64,000 nt of DNA from positions 1-64,000 of the forward strand of contig NZ_CP191258.1 in assembly GCF_050410795.1 (NCBI RefSeq). The letters are read 5' to 3'. Below, one piece after another: positions 5,489-14,426 of the stretch (position 1 is the stretch's first letter; each line of letters opens with the position of its first letter). Origin of the DNA: Fontivita pretiosa (GTDB lineage Bacteria > Planctomycetota > Phycisphaerae > Tepidisphaerales > Tepidisphaeraceae). Under the pieces are notes generated by a model. The model worked only from the letters and a program-made list of their open reading frames with translations, was not told the DNA's origin and made no database searches. A program made the position numbers and the translations under genes.

Positions 5489-8268
5489 CGGCCCCCCCCT
5501 TTCAGATCATTGGCCGGCGGGATCAGCCCGAAGCCGTTGGCGAGGAACCGGCGAAGCTCGGCGGCCCCAAACTCGGCCAGCGGCTTGCCGGCATACTGCC
5601 GGGCGGCGGCCTCCAGGCTCAGCGAGAGAAACTCATCATCTGCGTCGGGCACCCCCGCGTTGGCCTGCGCCCAAGCTTCCCGCACCTTGGCCATGGCGAT
5701 CTCGGCCTCGTCGGCGGCGTTTTCATGGTCCGCAGAGATAGGCTGTATCCGACCGTCAGTACCGTCAGTACCGTCAGCCGCAGCGGTTTTTCCGGGGGTT
5801 TTGGGCTGACGGTTGTCGTCGGCCCTACCGTCAGTGACCGTCAGCCTACCGTCAGTGACCGTCAGCCTACCGTCAGTGCCAATCCCCGATTCTGGCTCAC
5901 CAGGCGGGTTTCCTGACGGTACTGACGGTACTGACGGTTCGCCGCCCGACTTCTCTATGTGCACAATGCGAGTGCCCTTCTCCCCTTGTCGGCTGAAGCT
6001 GACCGCCACGCCCACGCCTCGAAGCGCCGGCACAACCCGCCGCAGCCTGCCCGCCAGCGCCCGGGCGCTTCCCGGCCAGCCGCGGGGCGGGCGGTCGGGC
6101 GTGATCGCTGCCAGCAGTTCGGCGGCAGTGCCGGTCCAGCTTTCGCGCAAATCCATGAATCGCACGATCGCCTGGCCGATGGGGTCGCCCTCGACAACTT
6201 CCTCGGCGACGCGCTCTCGCTGGCCGACAAACAGGTCCAGTGCTCGCCCGCCGGTGAGTTCCGAGCAACTCTGGTCCAAGGCGGCCAGCACACACGCGAA
6301 GTCGGCCATGCGCGGCAGGGCGTCAAGCTTCACGCCCGGCAGCGCCGCCAGGGTGCGGGCCAGGGCGCTCAGCAGCGCCCCCAGCAGCCGGGGTCGCATC
6401 CATTCGAAGGCCGCGGCGATCTCGGCGTCCTTGCGCCGCTGGTCGTCCGGGATGCGTTCGAGGTCCACGAGCAGCAACCGATCCCCCAGGTCGCCTCGCA
6501 GCGCGCCGGGGTCAATCGAGGTGATCGCCACACAACGGCGAAACGACAGGACGGCGAGGTCGGAATCTGTGTACAGCTTCCGTCGCACTAGCCCATCGCC
6601 CGTGACCGCCCGGCAAATGGCGTCTGAAAGCCAGGTCGAAATGCCCGAAACGTTGTCGAGCGCGACGATCCAGCTTCCGGCAGCCGCAGTCGCCCACTGC
6701 TCCAGGTCGCGGGGTTCAGTCCGCAGAGGCGCGGCGGATGGGTCAATCAAACCGACCAGCAGCCGCGCGGCGGTCGATTTGCCCGTTCCCTGCTCACCGC
6801 CCAGCATGAGAACCGGGTGCGGGATCCCCGGCATCAGCGCCGCCACGAGCCAGCCCACCACCAGCGGCCAGCTTTCGTTGGTGACATTGAGCAGCGCCCG
6901 CAGCTCGCCCAGCACCGCCGGCTCAGCTTGCTGTGGCTCCGGCAACGCACCGGTCAAGGCCGTGCGGCGGAACAGCACCGGCGAGCTCGGCGCGACTTCC
7001 CAGCCGTCCGGGCCGATCACCACTGCCCGCCCGTCCGCGTCGGCGAGGTCCAACACCACGCCGCCGGCGTGCTCGGCCAGCCGCAGCGCCACCGGCTCGC
7101 GCGGGGCGTCAGCGGCCATACCTTCGAGTGTCAGCAGCGCGTCGGCCAATGCGGACGAGCTGGGGGCCTTGCCGACCACGTGCCGGTAGAGCCTTGCCAA
7201 CTCCGCCCGCAAACTCCCGCCGCTGCCACGGAACATCAGCGCGATGTTCGGTCCGTCGCGAGCCACGGCGAAGGCATCGCCGTCGGTGCTCATACCGAGG
7301 CTGAATCGCTGGCACGCCAGGTCAACGAGCGCGTCGGCTTGGGTGCGTTTCTGCGGTCTGGCGGTTTTCGCGGCCTGCTTCAGCTCGCCCAGCAGTTCCG
7401 CACCGGCAGCGCGCATGGTGTCGGGGTCGGCGGTGTTCAGCCCGCCGGCGATCTTTGCTCGCAGCCAGTCGCGGATGTCCTTGATGCCCAGCGGCGGCAG
7501 GGTCCAGGCCACCGGCTCGCCCCACTTCGCGGCAAGCTGCTGGGCAACGGCTTTCGCTCCGTCGCGCCCGGGCCACGCACCACTGGGTTTGCCATCGCGT
7601 TCACCCACGACCAGCACCCCTCGCCCGTCGAGAAGGTCGGCCAGGTCCGCCGCACCCGCGCGATTGCTCGGTCGGCCCACCGCGGCCAGCCCGAGCGCGC
7701 AACAGGCGGCAACGTCCGACGCGCCCTCGACCACCAGGACGGGGTCAGGCCGCTCGTGCAGATCAGCCGGAACCACCAGCCCGCGCTTCGCGCCCGCGGG
7801 CGAACCTTTCCTGCCGTCGCGCGCCCGCAGGCTCAGCCCGACGGTCCGCCCATCACCGGAAACTTCGGCGAATACCCACGCGCTGCCCGGCGGGTTCTCT
7901 CGCCACCCCTCCCCGCCGCCGGCGTGCATTGCCCGCAGGTCATCAGCCTCGGCCCAGCCAGGGGCAAGCTTCGCCCACGCTTCCACCGGCACGCCAGTAG
8001 CCCCGGCCAGCGCCGCCAGGTGTTCCGGCGTGAGCGCGCCGCGCAGCCGATCAGCCTCGGCAGGCCAATCGCGCTCGGGCACGGCGGGTTTCGGTGCGGG
8101 CCGCGCGGCAGCGCGCCCGTTGCCGTTGTGCGCCGCCGGCTCGCGCCAGGTTTGGCCTTGGCGGAAACAGTGCCCCGCTCGTCCGTCGGGCGCAATCGTG
8201 CAGCGATCCGGCTTGCCGCAGCGCGGGCAGGGGTGCTCACGGCTCACTTTTGCCCAGCGGCTGGTCAC
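5485..8268 (-). CDS. Phage primase-helicase with TOPRIM and AAA-type ATPase
   Basis: A 927-residue protein from a GTG start at 8268 that overlaps the upstream TGA (GTGA) and has a GGGGGTG ribosome site. Order of parts: a zinc-binding motif C-P-R-C...C...H-C-F at about residues 14-37; a TOPRIM-like core at about 175-230 (VLVVEGASDV, then VLVVGERD); a helicase ATPase with Walker A G-G-E-Q-G-T-G-K-S-T near 489 and Walker B W-I-V-A-L-D-N near 532; a repetitive linker at about 777-839 encoded by the octamer array; and a C-terminal helical domain at about 853-916 shared with the protein encoded at 3946-4683. It should prime and unwind DNA for element replication. An origin-like array inside its own gene fits that role. 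Confidence 0.85.
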   Translation of the reverse strand: MTSRWAKVSREHPCPRCGKPDRCTIAPDGRAGHCFRQGQTWREPAAHNGNGRAAARPAPKPAVPERDWPAEADRLRGALTPEHLAALAGATGVPVEAWAKLAPGWAEADDLRAMHAGGGEGWRENPPGSAWVFAEVSGDGRTVGLSLRARDGRKGSPAGAKRGLVVPADLHERPDPVLVVEGASDVAACCALGLAAVGRPSNRAGAADLADLLDGRGVLVVGERDGKPSGAWPGRDGAKAVAQQLAAKWGEPVAWTLPPLGIKDIRDWLRAKIAGGLNTADPDTMRAAGAELLGELKQAAKTARPQKRTQADALVDLACQRFSLGMSTDGDAFAVARDGPNIALMFRGSGGSLRAELARLYRHVVGKAPSSSALADALLTLEGMAADAPREPVALRLAEHAGGVVLDLADADGRAVVIGPDGWEVAPSSPVLFRRTALTGALPEPQQAEPAVLGELRALLNVTNESWPLVVGWLVAALMPGIPHPVLMLGGEQGTGKSTAARLLVGLIDPSAAPLRTEPRDLEQWATAAAGSWIVALDNVSGISTWLSDAICRAVTGDGLVRRKLYTDSDLAVLSFRRCVAITSIDPGALRGDLGDRLLLVDLERIPDDQRRKDAEIAAAFEWMRPRLLGALLSALARTLAALPGVKLDALPRMADFACVLAALDQSCSELTGGRALDLFVGQRERVAEEVVEGDPIGQAIVRFMDLRESWTGTAAELLAAITPDRPPRGWPGSARALAGRLRRVVPALRGVGVAVSFSRQGEKGTRIVHIEKSGGEPSVPSVPSGNPPGEPESGIGTDGRLTVTDGRLTVTDGRADDNRQPKTPGKTAAADGTDGTDGRIQPISADHENAADEAEIAMAKVREAWAQANAGVPDADDEFLSLSLEAAARQYAGKPLAEFGAAELRRFLANGFGLIPPANDLKGGGR
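5752..5938. repeat. Iteron-like array: 12 copies of ACCGTCAG
   Basis: Direct copies start at 5752, 5761, 5770, 5827, 5837, 5848, 5858 and 5869; inverted copies (CTGACGGT) start at 5806, 5913, 5922 and 5931. The outer groups of three have 9-bp spacing and face each other; the central five alternate 10- and 11-bp spacing, about one helical turn each. All are exact. The array encodes the GRLTVTD / TDGTDGR linker of the primase-helicase. It resembles a replication origin with iterons embedded in the initiator or primase gene; a purely protein-level repeat is the alternative. Confidence 0.8.
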
Positions 8269-8567
8269 TTGGCACCCCCTTTCGTTCGCGCCTGCGCCCA
8301 TTCTCGGAGCCCCGCCACTGGAAACCGCGGCGCCGCACCGACGTAGATCACCGGCAGCTCGCCGGCGCGCCGCATCGCGTCAACCGTGCTCGCGCTCAGG
8401 CCGAGCAATTTCGCTGCGCCGGCGCGATCGACCAGCAGCGGCTCGGGCTGAGGGGGCGGCAGCGCCTGCCGCGGTGGCGCCTCGCGGATGACCTGCGCGA
8501 CCGCCTCTCGCAGCAGGTCCGCCAGGGCCGCCGCCAACCGTTCAACGGGAAGGGGGCTATTGGCCAT
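8265..8567 (-). CDS. Excisionase-like helix-turn-helix protein
   Basis: A 100-residue protein. Residues about 44-93 read LLVDRAGAAKLLGLSASTVD followed by AMRRAGELPVIYVGAAPRFP and VAGLREWAQ, the classic winged-HTH (HTH_17/AlpA-like) layout: helix-turn-helix, a basic wing, then a helix containing the conserved L-x-x-W. Such proteins serve as excisionases or directional regulators in prophages. The N-terminal 40 residues are helical and Pro-rich. The stop overlaps the primase-helicase start. Confidence 0.75.
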   Translation of the reverse strand: MANSPLPVERLAAALADLLREAVAQVIREAPPRQALPPPQPEPLLVDRAGAAKLLGLSASTVDAMRRAGELPVIYVGAAPRFPVAGLREWAQARTKGGAK

Positions 8568-8760
8568 GGCGCGCCCCCTTCCTGCCGCGTCGCCGGCGCG
8601 GCCACCGCGACCTGTAGATCACCCGAATACCCAGTCGCTCCAGCTCGCGCTTCGCGCGCTCGGCCTGGGCAAAATTCCCCTTCTGGCGGGACATCTCCAT
8701 TTCCAGCAGCCACAGCAGCGGGTCGTCCAGCGCGGGCGTTCGAGGTGTGTTGGCGCTCAT
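8557..8760 (-). CDS. Hypothetical small phage protein
   Basis: Read from the Met of MSANTPRTPALDDPLLWLLE; an alternative Met lies at 8769. It has a short amphipathic helix (FAQAERAKRELERLGIRVIY) and a strongly basic tail (RSRWPRRRRGRKGARHG) that could bind nucleic acid. It overlaps the excisionase-like gene by 11 bases. No family was recognised. Confidence 0.45.
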   Translation of the reverse strand: MSANTPRTPALDDPLLWLLEMEMSRQKGNFAQAERAKRELERLGIRVIYRSRWPRRRRGRKGARHGQ

Positions 8761-8876
8761 ACCTACCATCCCGGGCGGTGCGGGGTGGTGCGTGGCCAAT
8801 TGCGTGACCCTCGGTAAAAACGGGCTGGAATGAGGGTGCTGGTGCGTGAAGTGGTGCGTGCGCCACCGGGGGGCGG

Positions 8877-9551
8877 TTATTCGGCGACCGCCTCGATGCT
8901 GCCGGACGACGTCTTATAGCCCTTAGGAACGTTTGGCTGTCCCTTTGCCAGCTCTCTGGCCTTGAGGAACAGCGCACTGCGCGTCAGGGTCGTGTGATGG
9001 CAGCCAACGTGCTTGGCTATTTTGCGGCACGACCAGTCCGGATGATCCTTGACGAGCAATACGGCATGGCCCACCGGGTCCATCTCTTTGGCCCGCGCCG
9101 CCGGCGATTGGCCGCGGTCGGCCGCGGCGGGCATCGACGACAGCTCGCGAAGCTCGCGGATGCGAGCCTCCAGCCCGCGCCGCAGCTCATCGCATCGGGC
9201 GTCTTGCTCAGTTGACGAGCCCAGCCGCGCCGCCGCAAGGCGCCCGCCTACCAGCTCCGCAAGTTCCACAACGGCACACAGCACTCCATGCAGCCAGACG
9301 GTCGGCTGCAAGCCAGCAATCGGGATCGGCGGGGCCACCGCCGCGGCCCTCACCGCTTCCTGCGCGGCCTGCACCTCCCGCCATGCCTGCTCGATGTCCG
9401 TGGCCAGTTTCGCAACAAGCCGATCCGTGTCGCGGGCGGGGATCATCCTCGCCGCTGCCTTATCAAGCCTCCGCTGCAGCGACAGCATCCAGCCGGCGGA
9501 ATGGGAAAACTCGTAAAGGGCTTGAGCGAACCGCTGCGTGTCATCGGGCAT
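8877..9551 (-). CDS. Phage HTH protein, 224 aa
   Basis: The first two thirds are helical with no known domain. The C-terminal part contains HAVLLVKDHPDWSCRKIAKH followed by VGCHHTTLTRS, a recognisable helix-turn-helix of the type found in small terminases, resolvases and regulators. It ends in a short basic tail. As one of the first genes of the minus-strand phage block it may be a regulator; that is inference. A CAGGTG element precedes the ATG at modest spacing. Confidence 0.55.
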   Translation of the reverse strand: MPDDTQRFAQALYEFSHSAGWMLSLQRRLDKAAARMIPARDTDRLVAKLATDIEQAWREVQAAQEAVRAAAVAPPIPIAGLQPTVWLHGVLCAVVELAELVGGRLAAARLGSSTEQDARCDELRRGLEARIRELRELSSMPAAADRGQSPAARAKEMDPVGHAVLLVKDHPDWSCRKIAKHVGCHHTTLTRSALFLKARELAKGQPNVPKGYKTSSGSIEAVAE

Positions 9552-9660
9552 GTTGCACCTGCTTTCTCCGGGTCGATCCGGGCGGGGCAGTGCCGCAGGT
9601 GCCCGGCGCCGCCGCCGCCCGAACCGCTTGACGGGTGTACGGCCCGTCCTCCCGGTCCTG

Positions 9661-9900
9661 CTATTCTACCCCCTCGATGATTGCCAGTATCCGCCGCCGC
9701 TGCCCCGCCGACAGGCTGGGCCAGACGGCCACGACGCGCGCCAAATCGGCCTGAGCGCCGGTCGCGCCGCTTTTCGCGCCGCCCTGGTCTGTCACGGGGC
9801 GGTTTTCTGTGGAAAAGCGCGAAAAGTTCGATTCCTGTTGGGAACGCTTTGCCTTTTGAAAAGTGCGGGATGGTCGTTTCGGCGGCGGAGATGGCGTGCC
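9661..9900 (-). pseudogene. Conserved C-terminal fragment, possible integrase remnant
   Basis: This frame is open from a stop at 9901-9903 and ends TAG at 9661. It encodes NRPVTDQGGAKSGATGAQ, then ADLARVVAVWPSLSAGQRRR and a closing ILAIIEGVE. The block L-A-x-V-V-x-x-W-P-x-L followed by I-x-A-I/M-V/I resembles a short module I remember at the ends of planctomycete integrases and other phage-border proteins. There is no ATG in frame; the only good start is GTG at 9795. The larger gene seems lost, leaving a tail at the expected position for an integrase. Identification is from memory of the motif and is tentative. Confidence 0.4.
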
Positions 9901-10095
9901 TCATCGGGCGGTGCGGGTCGGCGCGGCAGGCCGCTGCGCCGCAATCCGCGCCGCTTTCCCGTCGCTTTCTTGTCGCCCGGCTTCTTCAGCCGCTTCATCC
10001 CGGTGGCGTTCATAGCGCCCGTGGCGGGGTCGTTGCCACGATCGGTACGTCCCTGAGCATGGTCCGGCTCAGCCGTGAAAACGGCTGCCGATTCG

Positions 10096-10101
10096 TATAA
10101 A
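10096..10101 (+). promoter_or_regulatory. -10-like box 10 nt before a GTG start
   Basis: TATAAA lies 10 nt before the GTG of the glycosyltransferase gene, placing the expected transcription start about 3 nt before the start codon. No Shine-Dalgarno is present in that interval. No good -35 was found at 16-18 nt spacing. Confidence 0.45.
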
Positions 10102-10111
10102 CTGCATCCTC

Positions 10112-10930
10112 GTGAGCAGCCCACGAATCGGCATCCTGGTCGTCGCGTACAACGCGGAATCGACTCTGCGCAGCGTGCTGAAGCGAATCCCCGCACCGAT
10201 CATGAACAAGATCGAGGAGATCTTCGTCTTCGACGACGCAAGCTCCGACCGCACCACCGACGTCGGAAGGCAGCTTCAGCAGGAGGCCTTCCACGATGGA
10301 AAGCTCTCGATCTACCGGAATGAAGTGAACCTGATGTACGGCGGGAACCAGCGCCGCGGATATCAGTACGCCATGAGCCGGGGGCTGGACATTGTGGTGC
10401 TGCTGCATGGCGACGGGCAGTACGCCCCGGAGGTCATGCAGGATCTGCTCACACCGCTGGAGACCGGGCAGGCCGAGATGGTCATGGGTTCGCGGATGAT
10501 GATCCCGGGCGCGGCGCGCAAGGGAAACATGCCCCTGTACAAGTACGTGGGAAACAAGATCCTGACGTGGATCGAGAATCGTCTGGCCGGCACGCGGCTC
10601 AGCGAGTTTCACTCCGGCTACCGCGCGTACTCGGTGCACGCACTGCGGAACATCCCGCTGGATTCGATGACGAACAACTGGCATTTCGATACGCAGATCA
10701 TCCTGGAGTTCCTCAAACGCGGCTACCGCATCGTCGAAGTGCCGATCCCAACGTACTACGGCGACGAGATCTGCCGCGTGAATGGAATCCCCTATGCCAT
10801 GCACTGTGTGTGGGAAGCGCTGAAATACGCGGCCGGGCGCCGCTGGAGGCACATGCCCAAACACGATGTCGAAGCAGCCCGGCCTTTGGCAAGCCGTTCT
10901 GAACCTCCGGGCCTCAGGCCCGAACCTTGA
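10112..10930 (+). CDS. Family 2 glycosyltransferase (DPM1-like)
   Basis: A 272-residue GT-A fold enzyme. The N-terminus IGILVVAYNAESTLRSVLKR is the nucleotide-sugar binding strand, followed by I-F-V-F-D-D-A-S-S-D-R-T and the metal-binding region V-L-L-H-G-D-G-Q-Y (a D-x-D variant). G-S-R-M-M and the W-H-F-D-T-Q-I region are typical of polyprenyl-phosphate sugar transferases. It lacks C-terminal membrane segments. The start is GTG, next to a -10-like box and without a ribosome site. It begins a cluster with a methyltransferase and a large membrane protein, suggesting surface glycan or lipid-linked sugar synthesis. Confidence 0.85.
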   Translation: MSSPRIGILVVAYNAESTLRSVLKRIPAPIMNKIEEIFVFDDASSDRTTDVGRQLQQEAFHDGKLSIYRNEVNLMYGGNQRRGYQYAMSRGLDIVVLLHGDGQYAPEVMQDLLTPLETGQAEMVMGSRMMIPGAARKGNMPLYKYVGNKILTWIENRLAGTRLSEFHSGYRAYSVHALRNIPLDSMTNNWHFDTQIILEFLKRGYRIVEVPIPTYYGDEICRVNGIPYAMHCVWEALKYAAGRRWRHMPKHDVEAARPLASRSEPPGLRPEP

Positions 10931-10972
10931 CATGCCGCTGACTTGCTGCGGACTCCGACCCACCAGCTCACG

Positions 10973-11689
10973 ATGCCCGATCATCATTACAGCCTCAAGG
11001 ACGATCCGTTCAGCAGTCACGGGCAGATCGCACGAATCGTCCGTCAACTCGATCGCGGACCGGTGCTCGATGTCGGCTCGGCCCAGGGCATTTTCGGTCG
11101 GCTGCTGCGGGATGCGGGTCTGACGATGGACGCGGTCGAGCCGAATCCGACCTGGGCCGAAGAGGCGCGAGCCTTCTACCGCGCGGTCTACACCGGCACG
11201 ATCGAAGCGGTCTGTGAATCGCTGCCACGGCAGCACTACGCGACGATCATCTGCGGCGACGTGCTGGAGCACACGGTCGATCCGGTGCTGGTACTGCGCA
11301 GGCTCCGCGAGCTCGCCACGCCCGATGCCACGTTCGTGATCTCTCTGCCCAACGTGGCGCACCTGTCGGTTCGGATGATGCTGCTGTTCGGGCTGTTTCC
11401 CAGGATGCAGCGTGGGATCCTTGATCGCACGCACCTTCACTTTTTCACGCGCCGCACGGCGATCCAGATGCTTCAGCAGGCCGGGCTGCGAGCCGAGCGC
11501 GTGCTGGCCACGCCAGTGCCGCTGACGCAGCTCGCCGGCGACAGTGCGCGTCGGCGGAGAATCCTCCAGACGCTCTCGTCGTTGCAGCGGCCGCTGGTTG
11601 CGCTTCTGCCCAGGCTGTTCGCGTTTCAATGGATTTTCGTGGCGCGCGCCGACCCAGCCAGCTCGCCGACCCGACTGCACAAGCCATGA
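10973..11689 (+). CDS. Class I SAM-dependent methyltransferase
   Basis: A 238-residue protein. Motif I is V-L-D-V-G-S-A-Q-G-I-F-G near residue 28, followed by a strand ending in an acidic residue (DAVEPNP) and the post-motif I-I-C-G-D-V-L-E-H, a layout typical of ubiE/coq3-like methyltransferases. A leucine-rich stretch (LSVRMMLLFGLFPRM) and the H-L-H-F-F-T motif are common in methyltransferases of surface-polysaccharide clusters. The ATG at 10973 is preferred over a TTG at 10943. Its stop overlaps the next ATG (ATGA). Confidence 0.8.
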   Translation: MPDHHYSLKDDPFSSHGQIARIVRQLDRGPVLDVGSAQGIFGRLLRDAGLTMDAVEPNPTWAEEARAFYRAVYTGTIEAVCESLPRQHYATIICGDVLEHTVDPVLVLRRLRELATPDATFVISLPNVAHLSVRMMLLFGLFPRMQRGILDRTHLHFFTRRTAIQMLQQAGLRAERVLATPVPLTQLAGDSARRRRILQTLSSLQRPLVALLPRLFAFQWIFVARADPASSPTRLHKP

Positions 11690-13272
11690 TCCAGCGTCAT
11701 GATTCACATGCTCAGGATCCGGATCACAGTGTCGAGCCCAGGCTCCGCGCCACCTTACTGATTCTCGTCGTGGGTCTGCTTGGACGGGCGATTCAGATCA
11801 GCAATGGAGTCCTTTTCCCGGAACGTGCGACGACTCCCGCGTGGTGGCTGGCGGCGGCGTTTGGTGTCATGTTGATCGCTGCGTTCGTCCCCATCCCTCG
11901 AACGTGCACGGCGAACGTTGCCGACAACGTTTTTACCGCCTCGGCGGCGTTGGTGGTTCTGGGGAGCTGTGCACAGCTTCTGGAGGATGCGCCCGGCGTG
12001 TTCCTGCGAATCGAAGAAGCTGGCGATTACACGCCCTATCTCATGGGCTGCGCGGTGCTGGCGATGCTTAGCGGAGTCGCGCTGGCGGGCGAGGGATGGC
12101 TCCGCCACGCCGCTTTGCTGTTCATGCTGATCGCTTTTGTGCTGTTGGGGGTATGGGTGATCCGCAACTCCCCATCTCCGCGAATCGATGTGTATGTTTT
12201 CCAGCATCATAGCGCTGCGGCACTGTCGCGCGGTCAGAATCCCTACACCATCACCTTCCCCGACATCTACGCGCGCAACCCGGAGTTTTATGGTCCCGGT
12301 CTTGCCGCAGGTGGCGTCGTTCACTTCGGATATCCCTACCCGCCGCTGCCCTTGCTGATGGTCATGCCGGCGCACTCGATGTTCGCAGACGTGCGCTACG
12401 CGCATCTGGCGGCCATCGCACTTGCAGCGGCGCTGATCGCCTGCGGCGCCGGCGGCACCAGCCCTGGTGGCGCCTGCATCGCCCGCCCCCGCATGTTCCG
12501 GTCTGCCCCTTTTGTGGGCGCGTGTCTGCTGCTGACCATGCCACGCTCCTTTTTCATCATCGAACAGAGCTGGATCGAGCCGCTGACCGCGCTGCTTCTG
12601 ACGGCGACGGTGATTTCGTGGGTTCGCTGGCCAGCCATCATGCCGTTTGTCCTGGGGCTGCTGCTGGCGTCCAAGCAGTACGTGCCGGCGGCGGCGGCGT
12701 TGGCGTGGCTGCTGGTGCCGGGCAGTCACGATTCCCGGCGTCGCGCCGCGATGGCCTGGCCGATGCAACACCTCGCCTTGCCGGGCCGTGGCACCTCATT
12801 GTGGTCTGATCTTCTGCTGTTCGGCATCGTGCTGTTGAAGGCGACGATTGCCGCGGCGGTTGTTACGCTTCCGTTGGCGCTGCGCGACCTGGACGCATTT
12901 GCCTCCAGCGTCTTGAGCCTTCAGGTGCGACAACCGTATCGGCCTGACTCGCTCAGTTTTCTGGCCTGGTACGGGCGCGGCGCCGGCATCAACTGGGTCG
13001 GGCCGGGCTGGATCGGGTTCGTTGCGATGGCAGTCAGTGTGGGGCTGTCGTTGTGGCGATGCCCCCGCACTCCGGCAGGCTTCGCCTGTGCATTCGCCGT
13101 CTGTTATTTCACCTTCTTCGCGTTTGGCAAGCAGGCGTTTGCCAACTACTACTATCTGGTGATCGCCGCCGCCTGCGTATCGATCGGGTTGTCCGGCACG
13201 GGGCCTTCGGTCGGGCTCCCTGCCGCTGCCGCAGTTTCGCTCCCCGCTGGCTCGTCGTCAGAGAGTGGCTGA
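11686..13272 (+). CDS. Polytopic membrane protein, possible GT-C type glycosyltransferase
   Basis: A 528-residue protein with about ten to twelve hydrophobic segments, starting at the ATG that overlaps the methyltransferase stop. After the first membrane spans there is an extracytoplasmic loop with V-F-Q-H-H-S-A-A-A-L-S-R-G-Q-N-P-Y and F-G-Y-P-Y-P-P-L-P-L-L. The G-x-N-P-Y and Y-P-P-L pair is characteristic of GT-C / GT87-like (DUF2029) membrane mannosyl- or glucosyltransferases that use lipid-linked sugars. The context with a GT2 enzyme supports this. The specific substrate is unknown. Confidence 0.7.
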   Translation: MIQRHDSHAQDPDHSVEPRLRATLLILVVGLLGRAIQISNGVLFPERATTPAWWLAAAFGVMLIAAFVPIPRTCTANVADNVFTASAALVVLGSCAQLLEDAPGVFLRIEEAGDYTPYLMGCAVLAMLSGVALAGEGWLRHAALLFMLIAFVLLGVWVIRNSPSPRIDVYVFQHHSAAALSRGQNPYTITFPDIYARNPEFYGPGLAAGGVVHFGYPYPPLPLLMVMPAHSMFADVRYAHLAAIALAAALIACGAGGTSPGGACIARPRMFRSAPFVGACLLLTMPRSFFIIEQSWIEPLTALLLTATVISWVRWPAIMPFVLGLLLASKQYVPAAAALAWLLVPGSHDSRRRAAMAWPMQHLALPGRGTSLWSDLLLFGIVLLKATIAAAVVTLPLALRDLDAFASSVLSLQVRQPYRPDSLSFLAWYGRGAGINWVGPGWIGFVAMAVSVGLSLWRCPRTPAGFACAFAVCYFTFFAFGKQAFANYYYLVIAAACVSIGLSGTGPSVGLPAAAAVSLPAGSSSESG

Positions 13273-13339
13273 CTTGCTGATATCTCAGGCTCTGCGGAGT
13301 TGCGCGGCGATAGCCGTTCTGTGACTTCAGCGTTGCGCG

Positions 13340-13345
13340 TATAAT
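13340..13345 (+). promoter_or_regulatory. TATAAT box 8 nt before the hemB GTG
   Basis: A consensus TATAAT followed by 8 nt and then the GTG of hemB, so transcription should start at or next to the start codon. The box sits inside the 16-mer TTGCGCGTATAATCCG, which occurs identically before the PHP gene at 19843. Confidence 0.6.
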
Positions 13346-13353
13346 CCGCACTT

Positions 13354-14373
<1,020 letters not shown>

Positions 14374-14402
14374 TGCCCGCCGGGCGACTTCAGCCCCACC
14401 GC

Positions 14403-14419
14403 CTGCGGTTTGGCCGCAG
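14403..14419. terminator. Hairpin between convergent hemB and leuA
   Basis: CTGCGG-TTTGG-CCGCAG forms a 6-bp GC-rich stem between two converging genes. There is no T run on either side, so it could act as a weak bidirectional terminator or RNA end-stabiliser only. Confidence 0.3.
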
Positions 14420-14426
14420 CCGACTT

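Noticed and set aside
5752..5938. Repeat array considered as CRISPR
   Set aside because: Units are 8 bp in mixed orientation with 1-3 bp gaps inside a coding gene; there are no spacers or cas genes.
9824..9848. tRNA T-arm-like GTTCGATTCC
   Set aside because: The flanks cannot form a T stem and no acceptor or anticodon arm is nearby, so it is not a tRNA and is weak as an attachment-site remnant.
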